Positions 1 through 11,200 of a stretch of DNA of 64,000 nucleotides are shown in pieces. Location of the stretch: contig JAKSXM010000007.1 of assembly GCA_022575985.1 (NCBI GenBank), positions 73,407,001 to 73,471,000 of the forward strand, in the 5' to 3' direction. Source of the stretch: Anagrus nilaparvatae. Lineage: Eukaryota; Arthropoda; Insecta; Hymenoptera; Mymaridae. A program made the translations under genes and the position numbers. Position 1 is the stretch's first letter; each line of letters begins with the position of its first letter. The notes beneath the pieces were generated by a model. That model was not told the DNA's origin, ran no database searches, and saw only the letters and a list, made by a program, of their open reading frames with translations.

Positions 1-77
1 TATATAGAAAGAAATTTGTAAATTATGTTGCAATAATCTCTCTTACAAAAGGCATTTTTCCATCAGCATGAAAAAAT

Positions 78-1235
78 TTGTGCATTATTGCAATTAAGGA
101 AGTCGTTGTACCGTCTGCACTCTCAGATTTCCATTCAGGGTTACGTTTCTTGTCAAAGGTTCTCGAGAAGATTGCTCATCATGAGGTGACCAGATTCTCG
201 TCTATGTCTAAGATCCTAGATTTGTATCAAACAGGATTCCGTGGGTTTCACAGTACCCAATAAGCTTTGATAAAACTTATGGATGATATTTGCATGGGTA
301 AGACAAAAGACTGGCCACCCTGTTACTTCAATTTGACTTCTTAAAAGCATTTGACAATGTATCTCCTTGGAAGTTACTACGAAAGCTGAAGAACATTGGA
401 TTTGCTAAATCCTCATTGATCTAGTTATGGTCATACCTTAGTGGTCGCACATTGAGTATGTTATCTAAAAACTCATCTTTTGCTCTCCTTGATATAAGCT
501 TTGGTGTGCTTCAAGGGTCCGTCTTGGGCCCACTTCTGTTCTATGTCTATATGAACGATCTAAAGCAGAACTTGATTACAACATATATGGCCTAAAGGTC
601 ATTAGACCGTGCACATCAGAGTCACTTCGTAAGCGACTTGTTGAGTCCTTAGTAATTCCCCATCTGGACTCTTGTGATGTCGTATATTCCGATATCTTGA
701 GTTGGCTAAATGAGAATCCTTTTTACTGCCTCTTTTTAAAATCAAATGAGAAGTCCCCGTAAAGATTTAGATATGGCAGCTGTATCCGCTATTACACTCG
801 TTTTAATTGAAATATGCATACTTTTGGAACTCAATTGCAAAATGCATAAGGGACATATACTCGTACTCACGCTTCAAAAAGAGTTTTAAAAATTATCTTT
901 GCAAACTATATGTAGCATAAACAGCCAAAAATTAAACTTATATTGATTTTAATGAATTACAATTGACTTATTTACTCTTATTGAAATACTGACAATTTAC
1001 CTTTCTGACTGGTTTACTGATTGACTAATTGCTATTATTGTTAAATTTATGTAATTATTCTGTAATTATTTTCTAAGCTAATATATTTATATTTTTTCTT
1101 GTGTTTTATTTATTTTCATATTTTTATTAACAATTATCAATTTTATTTTAATTTTATACTCAGATTTTATATTTTGTAAGTTGACTTTGTAAAACATGTA
1201 TATTAAATTTTTTTGATGACAAATAAAGAACCTAT
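78..1235 (+). mobile_element. Jockey/CR1-like LINE, internally deleted relic
   Basis: Remnant of a non-LTR retrotransposon. The open stretch at 78-263 matches the start of the reverse transcriptase (RT) seen in the better copies at 37.6-38.1 kb and 41.9-43.0 kb (HDQ..SFL...ILD..QAGFR-like region). Out of frame after that, ~300-560 still resembles the RT palm. Near 570 the sequence jumps from just before the expected YADD motif to the C-terminal region (GL.VIRP..SE.LRKRLVESL), so the catalytic Asp pair is deleted. The C-terminal FWNSI...I..YSRFKKSFKNYL-type motif lies at ~815-915, followed by an AT-rich tail ending in AATAAAGAAC. Many stops and frameshifts: dead. Confidence 0.75.
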
Positions 1236-1259
1236 ATTATATAAATATGTTTGTTTTTT

Positions 1260-2257
1260 GTAATGACCTAATCTGGACTAAGGTTTGAATTAAAAGATGA
1301 TATTTCACGTTTCTTCGACATGTTTGTCGACCTCATCAGAAATCTATTAAAAAAATATTATTAATATAAAAAATTTTTTGTACATGTTTCAATAATAATA
1401 ACAAATTTACTAACCTAATTGCGTAAAAAAATTGTATGAATAAGTTCAAAAAAATATGACTTTTTAATTAAAATTTTAGAAAAATCTTGTATGTGTAAAA
1501 ATAATTTATATAAATAATAAATAGTTGCATCTTTCTTAAAAAATAAATAATAAAATTTGATTAAAATATATAGATATAAAAATCTTGATATTGCACTGTA
1601 TTTTTTTTTTCATAGTATTGCAAAGTGTTTTCAAACGCTTTAAATTACTTTAAATTTGTTTTTGTCTAAAATTTTCCAAATTTTTCTGTATATTCCAATT
1701 TTGTAAGGAACTTTTACAAATATCTTGCTTCTAAAATTATTGGTGGGCTGAGAGGCAGTGTTTGATGAAAAAATATACTAAAAATATACTCAAGTCTTTT
1801 TTTGATGTATTTATCAATCATATTTGGTGGTTAATTGTTAGAAGTAAGGATATTTTCCACTAGGTTTAAATTTTTTGGTTGGTATAATGGCAATTTTTTG
1901 ATGGTGTGGGTGATTGGAAAGTTAGTTGAGACACCTACCTGAGAAAGTCCTTTTTTGGTACCAATCTGTGATGATATTGTTGCCATCTTTAATTAACCAT
2001 ACATCCAGGAATGGAATTTTGGTGTCTTTCTCAATTTCCATTGTAAATTGTAGTTTGGTATGGTAGTTGTTAAATGTGTTTAAGGTGTTCTGAATTTCAT
2101 TTTTTGGTACACACATTATTACATCATCTACATACCTGTAGTAGAAAGTGGGTTTAAAATTTAATTTGCTGAGGCATTCTACTTCTAAATCTTCTATGAC
2201 TAAGTCTGCTATTAAAGAAGAAATTGCTGAGCCCATGGGAGTCCCTTCAAGTTGCTT
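1260..2257 (-). mobile_element. Penelope-like element (PLE), 5'-truncated RT and 3' tail
   Basis: Minus-strand RT fragment of a Penelope-like retroelement. The open part (1,922-2,236) begins at EGTPMGSAISSLIADLV, then shows the catalytic box YYRYVDDV and the downstream IPFLDVWL motif; these are hallmarks of PLE RTs. Beyond a frameshift, 1,750-1,920 still encodes the PLE thumb-like region (SGRYLN, NHPHHQK, IPTKK). The 5' part of the RT is missing: the homology starts abruptly at ~2,257. No GIY-YIG domain was seen downstream. The element ends in a region with a hammerhead-like core (see 1,288-1,346). Frameshifted and truncated, so inactive. Confidence 0.8.
1288..1346 (-). ncRNA. Hammerhead-ribozyme-like motif at PLE tail
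   Basis: On the minus strand the intact core CTGATGA (RC of 1,333-1,339) is followed by a 5-bp stem (TCGAC/GTCGA) and loop, then GAAAC (RC of 1,309-1,313). A possible stem I pairs AGAT upstream with ATCT downstream. The stem II base next to the core is mismatched and stem III is weak. It lies 3' of the RT on the same strand. Hammerhead motifs in PLE terminal repeats are established; activity of this copy is not shown. Confidence 0.4.
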
Positions 2258-4285
2258 ATATTATATATTTATTCCGATTGACCTTTTGGGTATAGAAAAA
2301 TAAGGCTCCATATTATGATAAGATGGAATTTCCCAATTCCCATGTCGTATGTTTTCCAGATATCTTAAATTTGGACCCCGACTTTATAAAACTAAATTTT
2401 TCAAGCAAACCAAGATACAGATGACGTTGATGACGATGAAGAAAAAGTGAGGCTAATAAAACCCATTTTTAAGTTTTATTGTAATTTAGGGGTTCTATGG
2501 ACCCCAAGCCATTTTAAAATTTATTTGTTTGATATTTAAAGCAAGTTTTATGATTTTGACTACCATCTGTGGGAAAAGTATTAGTTTCTTATTATGATTC
2601 GTTGTTTAGAGAGTCTCAACTAGCACTAGTTTGCTATATTTCTTTTATTTTATATTGTACAATAATTAAAATTTAATAAATGAATATAGGGAAAAAAATT
2701 CTCTGAAATTTATGTTTTTCAACTGCCTTTCATGTTCTATCTTCTTTTAATTAATTAATAAACCTTAAAAGAAAGATAAAATATATTAATTCATTTTTTA
2801 CATTTTTTATAAACATTTCAATATTAAAATAATTTAGACTGAAAGCTTTACTAAAAGTACACTTACATAAATGAAATACGTGATTAAAGTATACATAAAA
2901 TGTATGTCATGCAACAGAGAAAAAAAAACTTTTAAGTCAAATAAAAAAAAAAAACAGATCGAAAAGAAAAAAGAAAACCTTGAAAGAAAAAAAAGGGTTA
3001 TAAGCGTGCAAAATCCGATGCTATTCATTTTCTTATCAAGTTCCTTCCCTGACGAGGAAAAACTCGTTGAAATGAAAGAATTCTTTTTTCTTAAAGGCAT
3101 TTTTTATCTTTCTCGGTTCTCTTGAAATTTTCTTTGCATCATTCATAAAGCCTTGAGTAAGCTTTTCTAGTCACGCCTGCTCATCTCATTTTATACATGC
3201 ATAGTATATGCATGCGATGCAAAAAAAGTATAAAGATATATAGTTGCACTAAGACTATTTTCAACTTTTTCCAAGGTGCCAAAGTCTTTACCCCTTACAT
3301 TACTCTTTTAATCCTCCTCATGAATAAGTAGTAGTGCAAGCCGGAAGCCAAAGTCTGCAAAGCATAAAGTTTCAGTCACCTAACTTCTGTCCTTTCCTTT
3401 AAAAATGCACTATGTACTAAAACATCTTTTTAACTCAAAAGAGCAAACGAGAAAGCACGAGATAGCAAAATTTCCCCTGAAAATCTCCCACTCGAACGAG
3501 AAGTTCTCTTTTTCTATTTTGTTATTTTTTTATAAATTTTTTTATTTTTTTTCCCTCATTTCTCGGTGGCAGCGGTGGCGGTTTACCCCTCCCGCGAACG
3601 GGGTTTGTGGCCAACCAATCCGGCAAGCCGCAATCTCCGTTTGCCACGCCTACGCACCACTAAATCCTTAGTTTTCCCCACTTTTATACTTTATATAATT
3701 TTAAATTTTCATCCCTCTACTTTACTTTTTCCCTTCCATTTTCCTGACTTTTACCCCTCTTTTACTTCATTTTCTATCTCTCCTGCATACTATTAAATGT
3801 GCAATCTTACCTATGCTATCTCTGTTTCACTTTATATATTATATTAAGCTCTTGCTTCTTTGCAAAAACTTTTTTACCTTTATTTGGTGGAAATTAAAGA
3901 TACGAGGAAAAAGTAATTTTGAAGACCAAAGTTAGATGATGCTTTGAGCTTTAAGAAATGTCATGCATCAGTGCTGTATTTAGTTTATTTAATTTTTCCT
4001 AGAATTCATATTTTCCATAGCGAATTCTTGGACACAACTATAACTTTCCAATTCTATAGAAAAATAATGAAAAATTTTAAAAAATGTCCAAGAGGTTGGT
4101 GTTGATGCTCCATATTGTATTTAATATAAAAAACAATAATAATTCTTATGTATAACAAAAAGATACCAAAAATATTCACTAATATTATAAAAATACATGA
4201 AAGCATAATATTTTATTTAATTTTTACAGTTAAATATTAAATTTTACAAAAATCGTTCATTATCATCCATCATCATTAATTCTTT
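2258..4285. other. No gene seen; AT-rich stretch with one GC-rich pocket
   Basis: Both-strand open frames here are low-complexity (Phe/Lys runs) and mirror each other, as expected from A/T tracts. The only compositional outlier is ~3,560-3,660, a GC-rich pocket (GGTGGCAGCGGTGGCGG) with no convincing reading frame. By position this is probably intron or 5' flank of the Runt-family gene. Confidence 0.5.
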
Positions 4286-4912
4286 TTAATTATACATTTT
4301 GGTATGTTCATCAATCCATTTGCGATAATGAGCAATTTCTGTAAAAGGTTCTGGAATCTGATCATTACAATCCAAGTAACCAAAACTCATAATACCAGCC
4401 AGTCTTCTTCCAACTGTTAATAAACCACCATCATCTCTACCACAAAAATTTCAAACCTTACTTTCTTCAAGTGCGCCAGGGCACATTAGACCAGGCTTAA
4501 GTATATCAAATAGATCCTCTTTTTCATGTAATTCTTTACATAAACTCTTATCAATGATTGGTACTAATGTTTTTTATAAAATATCCGATAACTCTATTTC
4601 GTCTTCTGCATTTTCGCTTTTATCCCTTCACTGAGTAATTGTAGCCATGGCATCATCTTTAATTATACTTCATGGTTAAATAATTCGATTAGTTGCTGAG
4701 ATTACGTTAACAATATTGTTGACAATATTGTTAACGTAAGTGAAATGATCTTCTTCATGAATAATAACATTTTCAATAATACGTAAGGTACCAGCTTCTT
4801 TAAGATAATTCGCACCGCTTCTCATTGCTGTCAATTCACTTTTAAAAACAAAATCAGCAGCAGTTAGAACATAATTTGCAGAAATTATTTAGCCGCCACA
4901 AATATTGCAGAT
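4286..4912 (-). pseudogene. S1 (chymotrypsin-like) serine protease pseudogene
   Basis: Clear paralogue of the intact protease at 24,732-26,023, read on the minus strand in one main frame: ICGG, a stop, IISANYVLTAADF, RSGAN, IIENVIIHEED, VPIIDKSLCKEL, CGRDDGG, GRRLAGIMSFGYLDC, FTEIAHYRKWIDEHTK, stop at 4,286-4,288. The catalytic His motif AAHC has become AADF and the Ser motif GDSGG has become RDDGG, so two catalytic residues are lost. There are in-frame stops after CGG, in the middle and just before NFC. The middle (around the catalytic Asp) is scrambled and contains an 18-bp palindrome. It lies antisense to, and probably within an intron of, the Runt-family gene. Confidence 0.9.
4702..4739. 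repeat. Perfect palindrome, 18-bp arms, 2-nt spacer
   Basis: TTACGTTAACAATATTGT at 4,702-4,719 is followed by TG and its exact reverse complement at 4,722-4,739. It lies inside the protease pseudogene, where the intact paralogue has no such structure, so it arose after duplication. Confidence 0.9.
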
Positions 4913-5176
4913 TAAGAATAGGCAAAGCCCCTGAAATTTATTGAAAAAAAAAAAATTTGATTATAAATACTGTTATTGATCCAATATACAAACAGATATT
5001 TTTAGAAATTTTTTTTAATTTAGAAATATGACTAGACTTACATGCTAAAACTTAAAAGATAATGAAAATGGTTAATTTAGTAAAAAAAACTGTAATTAGG
5101 GAATTTATCTTAAATTTGTTTAGCTTCTTAAAATAAAATAATTTCTACAATTTTGATTCTTAATTTTATTTTGCAG

Positions 5177-6921
5177 GCTTACAGCATCTTGGTTTGGATC
5201 AAGGAGCAACTCAAGGATGGGGTGGTTTACCAAGAGGATCATTACCACCTCATTGTTTGCCACCACCCCCAAACCATCATTCACACTCTCATCCACCATC
5301 AGCTGGAACAACAGGTTCAGCTTTTAATCCTTTTCATCAAACGGTGGAACGTTCTGCTAGAGTTCAAGCTGCTAATACTGGTAACTTTCTATTTTTTTTC
5401 GGACATATTTTTCTTTTAAGTAAAAAAACAAAGAAACATAAGTTAATTATTTTAAAAACCCTATTCATTAAATATAGTAAACAAAATTTTTAATATTGTA
5501 ACGAAAAATCGTTTTTCGTAAAGGCTTTTTAGATTATTTTTTTAAAAATTTTATTACTGATATTTTTAGACCCTAAGTTGAGTTCATAATTTTTGGATTA
5601 AATTACGTATTATAAAAAAAGTATTGTCGAAAAAGATAATTAAATCTAATACTTTTTAACAAATTGACGTAAAAATATTCTTCAAATATATTAGTGGTAT
5701 AAAATTAAATGAATGGTATTTTATGATTTTTTACTCATAAAATAATAAAAGACACTGATTTGAGAAAAATGTATAATGTTCATTTAAGAAAAAAGCGTAT
5801 AACTTGAGATTTTATAAACTTTTCCTCTAAAATGCCATCCTCTTTAATGTACATAAACTCTGTAATTTAAATTTTATATAATTTTACTATTATTATCTAT
5901 TTATCAGATTCGACAAGAACAGAAATAGCATCTATAGGGGTGCCTGTAAGAGAAACTTCTACTACAGCCACAACGTCACCGGAAAATGTCACTTCTGGCT
6001 TATTAACGACAGTAGCGGCGACAGCATCTCAGCAATCGACCGAGCCAACAACCACAAGCTCCTCAATGAATAATACAAGTTCCTCTGGACATCATCAACA
6101 GTTTCAGGGTATAGATAATTAATTCACAAATTATTAGAATTACTTTAACTTACTTAAATATTAATTAATTTTTATTCTTAGGTCTTCAATTATTGGGTGC
6201 GACAAATTCGTTGTTCGGATCAATATTTGCGCCATTATTGCCGCAGTCGTCATGGTTATATAATCCACTTTACCATACGCAGCAGTATATTTTAGAACCA
6301 GAATGGCATGCGTTAGCACTGAGAATGGCGCAACAGCGCTTGCAAAGACCGGATCAATTAAGGCTTGAAGATTTGAGAAAGCTACGTCGTTCAGAAACAG
6401 AAAGTCCTGAAGATGATTTAAAAGAAAAATCTGAAAATCGTGAAACAGACAGTCCAGAGGGTAGCATCGAAGTTGACGATAGTGAAGATTTACCGCCTCC
6501 AAAATTCGAAAGATTTTCATCCAATGAAGAGAGTCTCTTAGACGCTGACAATCCAAATAAATCTTCAATAAAGAACGTTAATATTATATCACCAAATAAT
6601 AATAATAACAACAATAATAACAATAATAACAATAATAATAATAACAATCGTTTACGCACGAGTTCAGAAAATGAAAAAATAAATTCCGACCAACAAGAAA
6701 ATAATTTAATTAGCAAAAGAAGCGATTTAACAGTGAAAATAAGAGTCGAAGGTACCATGGATCTAAGTACTAAAAGAAGTAATCCGGACAAAGAAAATGT
6801 TGGACAAGATTTGACAGTTAACAAAAAAAGAGACGAAGAAATCGAAGTTACGGACAGAGAAACTACTAGACCAAGAAGAGAAAAAACCCCAAAACCAAAA
6901 CACGTTTGGAGGCCATATTAA
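5177..6921 (+). CDS. Runt-family (RUNX) transcription factor, last three exons
   Basis: C-terminal part of a Runt-domain DNA-binding regulator. Exons: 5,177-5,380, 5,908-6,108, 6,182-6,921; all three acceptors are phase-1 junctions with clean AG/GT borders and the joined frame stays open for ~381 codons to TAA. The protein ends in VWRPY, the Groucho/TLE-recruiting pentapeptide that is diagnostic for RUNX proteins. The first exon is rich in Pro, His and Gly, the second in Ser/Thr. The third holds LFGSIFAPLLPQSSWLYNPL, an acidic stretch, 18 consecutive Asn and two DLS/DLT motifs (MDLSTKR, QDLTVNKK) that resemble CtBP-binding PxDLS sites. The Runt domain is not in the window and must lie upstream. 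Which insect paralogue (runt, lozenge, RunxA, RunxB) cannot be told from this tail. AATAAA-type signals follow at ~7,150. Confidence 0.88.
6595..6648 (+). repeat. AAT/AAC repeat encoding 18 Asn in the Runt-family gene
   Basis: Interrupted trinucleotide repeat, in frame, mixing AAT and AAC codons. Length is likely polymorphic; the codon mixing suggests it has been stable for some time. Confidence 0.9.
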
Positions 6922-8134
6922 ATTTTTTTCATTTCTTTCAAAAGCCATTGTTTTTTGTAAATTTTAAATATTAGATAAAAATATTTATTGTTATTTAATA
7001 TTTTAATTGTCATAAATAATTTATTTAATTTAAATTAGATAATTCCTCGCTTTTTTGTAAAAAAAAAAATGTTTAATTCGAGGGACTAACCAGGGTTTAT
7101 TATAAATATTAATAATAAATGTAAATAAATGTAACTAATTATTAAAAAATAAAATAAATTTGTAATTTTTTGTCTTATGGTTCATTGATCTAGAAATAAA
7201 TAATAGGTGTATTGATTATAAATGATTATAAATGTAACAAAGTTTATTGCTAATGTATATTAGGGTGGTCGTTATTTAAAAAATTTGCTTTCTTTTTTCA
7301 TTTTTTAAATCAAATTTTTTTTACTCTGCTTTTATTTCAAAGTACTAATTAAAAGTTCAATTGATTTGATTTTAACTGGGTTAACATGGAACATGAAAAT
7401 ACACAATATAAATATTGAATATCAAATCAATTGAAGTTAAGATTATGAAAGAAACGAATTAAAAAGTTTTAAAATTAAAACTAAAAATACTAATTTAAGG
7501 TTCTTGTTGCAAGGGGGATAATTTAAATATGAAAAATCATTTGAATTTTATGGCTAAAACGAACAAAATTTAAAAGTAAGAACACAAATTTTTTTGAAAT
7601 AATGGACACTCTAATCTACATAATTTTAGACATAGAAATACACTATGGAAATATAACATAAATTTTATGTATAAAAAAATAAAATTTTAAGATTTTGTAA
7701 ATAATTAATTTTTAAATCTAAAATAAAAATAGCAATCGTTTTTAATAAGCAGTAAAAAAATCTAGAAATTTTAAAACTAAATCCATAAAATGTTACAAAA
7801 ATATAAATATTCCGTAAAATTAAAAAATAAAATTTTAAATAAATATTTGTGGATATGACAAATAAATAATTTTTTCATCATCATTTAAATATGCCACCAA
7901 TTAAAAACTTTTTAATTATTATTGTTTATGTAATTATTTATTGTTCAGTATTTGAAATAAAATTAAAATTTTTGAATTATTTTCTTACTTTTTCCCTTAT
8001 GAATTTGTTCTTGAAGACTATAAGAACAAGGGGGAAGGGGCACTAAGCTGAAACAGGTTTTTTAAGTTTTTTATTTAATTTACAAATAGATTTTTCTTAA
8101 TTTTTTAAAAGACATAAAAATTGTTAAAATGGAT
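6922..8134. other. 3' flank of the Runt-family gene; no gene seen
   Basis: AT-rich sequence with several AATAAA motifs between 7,110 and 7,200 that could serve as polyadenylation signals. Nothing else coding or structured was recognised. Confidence 0.5.
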
Positions 8135-8245
8135 TTTTGATTTTTGATTTTAGCATGCTCATCGATCCATTCTCGATACTAAGATAGGACTTCTGTAAGA
8201 ATACTTGGGAAATCAGAATTTTTACATGCATAACAACACGGATCT
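8135..8245 (-). pseudogene. Fragment of S1 serine protease (C-terminal end only)
   Basis: On the minus strand this short piece matches the last ~30 residues of the intact protease at 24.7 kb: CKNSDFPSILTEV, a stop, then YREWIDEHAK. It covers only the end of the final strand and the C-terminal helix. No further protease sequence was found on either side, so it is a truncated copy. With the copies at 4.3 kb and 24.7 kb it makes three members in the window. Confidence 0.8.
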
Positions 8246-11200
8246 CTTGAATAGGCTTTATGGGGGAGTATTTCAGAGACCAAATTTATTCAGGATCCAC
8301 TTGGCAGGAAATCAGACCTTCTCTATTTTTGCGGTTTTTTTCGGAAGCAATATTTAGCATCCCGGAATATCAGGATAAAGTTTGCACCAGAATGTTATAT
8401 AAAAAACCTCTTGCCGATCGTTTAAACATAAAAAAAGTATAAGTTGCCTGTTAGAATTTCGCCCCGAGCTGTCCTTAATCAGGCAAGGGGGGGGGGGGGG
8501 CGAAAACGTGTTATCTTTCTCATATTTAAAAAAAATTCATATCTCTGATTCCTTTGTACCAAAATAGTCACTTTTTTCACATGCAAAAAAAAAAAATTAA
8601 TTTTTTTTATTTAAAACACCCTTAAATTCAAAAATACTGAAAATTCAAATTGAAAATTTAACTTTAAAATTCAATTATTTTGCTATAACAAAAATTATCT
8701 CTCTGTTGAATTTATACATTTTTTGCCTATCAAAGACCTTCAAAATGAGCTCAGTTGGAACTCGTTTGAGCTGCAGGTATCGTCAAAATTTCAAAAAAAG
8801 CAAAATTTTTCGCGGTTTATATGGGGTTATTTGACGATTATTTAATGGCTTAATGCGAGGCTTAATAGCTTGCTGTAATAGTTTTTTATTAAAAATATAT
8901 TGTTTTTCACTATTATTTCTTGATATTTAAACATAACCAAAAATGCAAGCTATCAAACAATATAAAATCGTCAGTTGCAATTTCAGTTGCAAATTTGAGA
9001 ATTTTAAAAAATTGATAATCAGCAACGATTTCAAAACCTTTAATCTAGATCCTTGAAAATTGGGGAAAAATCATATTTTTACATTTCTAGCCGAATCAGT
9101 TTTTTTAAAATCCTTTCTTTATCATTCAAGTGTTACTAAATTTTGGATTACAATTATAAAAATTTTATGATTACCTTGTCAATGATATCAGATTGTTTGC
9201 TTTTAGTGTATTTTACCGATAACATTTATTTAAATTTAATTAAGTAAGTAAACTAAGTACTTTCCAGTCAATAAAAAAATTATTATAAACAGCATAAATT
9301 ATTTTTAATTTTTATGCTAATCTATTTTAGAGATACCAATTTTAATGGATTAATATCAGTTTTTTAAAAATAATTTATATTTTGTTAACGATTTATTAAA
9401 TCATTTATATTCACTCCAATAAACAAGAACTCTAAAAAAGGGTCAGTTTATTTAAATATATCCAAATTTGAAGTATTTTTTAAAAGAATATGGTTGTAGT
9501 TACAGATATTTAAGTCAATTTATTTTATTATATTTACATTACACGGCTAGATTGCTTTGCTTTAAATTTGAAGCATTTAAAGCAAATGCTTGAAATTTCA
9601 AGCGGTTATTTTAATACAATCTAAAAAAGATTTTATGAAGGCTTAAATTTTATTTCCCTAACTCTTATTACATTTAAAAAAATAGCTCGATTGGGAATTC
9701 ATAATATGGTGGCTATTAATAAAAATCATTTTAATAACTATGCTTTTACATTTTTGGCACAATAATTAACTGTTTAAAATAAAAATTACATAGCAGTTAA
9801 AAAAGTGTGGATAAACGGTGGTAGAAGATTTTGAATTTTAGGGTATTAGAAAGTGCCTCTCCCTCCAGGAGCTTTTCTAAAAAGTTAAATAATGTGGTTT
9901 CCTACCAGGAGTATAAAAAAGTTTAAGGATGGGATATTTTTTTATAGTTAAAAAATTGAATTTCGAAAATTTCAAGATTATATTTCGGGGTCTTAAGGAC
10001 CCCAAGAAATTTTTTCTTGAAAAATGGTGAATTTTTAAGTTTAACAACCTATGAGCAGAGTATTATCTGTTATTACGGATCGAAGAAATGTAATAAAATT
10101 TAAAAAACTACCAAAAAACGATTTTTTTTAGGTTTTCGGGGGCCTGTCATATCCTAGAGGTCTAATTCTAATTCAGATCCGAATCAGTGAGTTTTTTGAT
10201 AACTTTTCGGATGCTACTACTTAGGTTAGGTTTGGTTCAGAGGGGAAAATCACTGAACTTAAATGGAAGTATCCTTTAATAAAAATTAGGAAAACTATAT
10301 GGACGTGTTTATTTTTAAAATAAAGAAAAAGAGGGATTTTTATAAAAAAATCTTTTGGTGAAATTCGTGAAAAATTTTGTTTATCATTGGGCTTAGATTA
10401 TATTATATTATAGCTGGATTAATTTAATTATTACGCATAATAACCTTTCTTTTTTATAATAATACAATTTTTATCAGCATATTTTTTATCATCGCATTAT
10501 ATGATTTGATAAATATTCATAAACTGAATGTAAATTATGGCCTTCAAGTAAGTAAAATGGATTACCGATCAAATTTGTCAAAGTATTACCCAGTAAATCA
10601 AATACCCACGTTTTTCTAAAAATGTCCAATTTTTAAATAGGTTGAAAATTCCGGAAAACTTAATCATCTACTTCTCTCGAGCCATTTTAATAAATAAATA
10701 TTTAAGTCCTACTTCAAGATTTTAGATATCAAGAAAAATGTCATTTTTGAGACTCACCTTTACAAGACTACTATCATAAAATGAATAAGCTTGAAAAAAT
10801 GTAATTCCTTTTAAAATTGTAATTCCTTTTAAAAAAAAAATAAATGTAAGATAATTTATTTAAAAGTTTGTAATAAAATTGTCTTTTTTAGGATAAAACC
10901 ACAAGTAACACAATTGGTTAAAATGCGGCTTAGTTGATAGTATGAAACTAGCCCAATAACGACGTTTTATTAAAATTTCAAAGCACACTATATCGATTCT
11001 TTCTCGTCTCTTTGTTCTCTTATCGTAAATTTCAATTTTCTGTCCTTTATATTTTTCGCTGTATATATAAAACTCTTTTAATTCTAAAATAACATGTACT
11101 ATACATCATGTGAAAATCCTGTCTCGAATGATTGGTAACAACCACAGCAATCCCGAAAAATATTTTTAAAAACTCTCTATCACCTCTGACTATCTTTCTC

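Noticed and set aside
2834..3125. Overlapping 84-88 codon frames on both strands
   Set aside because: Lys runs on one strand and Phe runs on the other from A/T tracts; no motif or splice partner.
6354..6824. 156-codon minus-strand frame rich in Leu
   Set aside because: Antisense shadow of the Runt-family last exon; the poly-Leu is the complement of the Asn repeat.
8260..8442. 60-codon frame, mixed composition (MGEYFRDQIYSGSTW...)
   Set aside because: No family recognised, no splice partner, next to a protease fragment; chance cannot be excluded.
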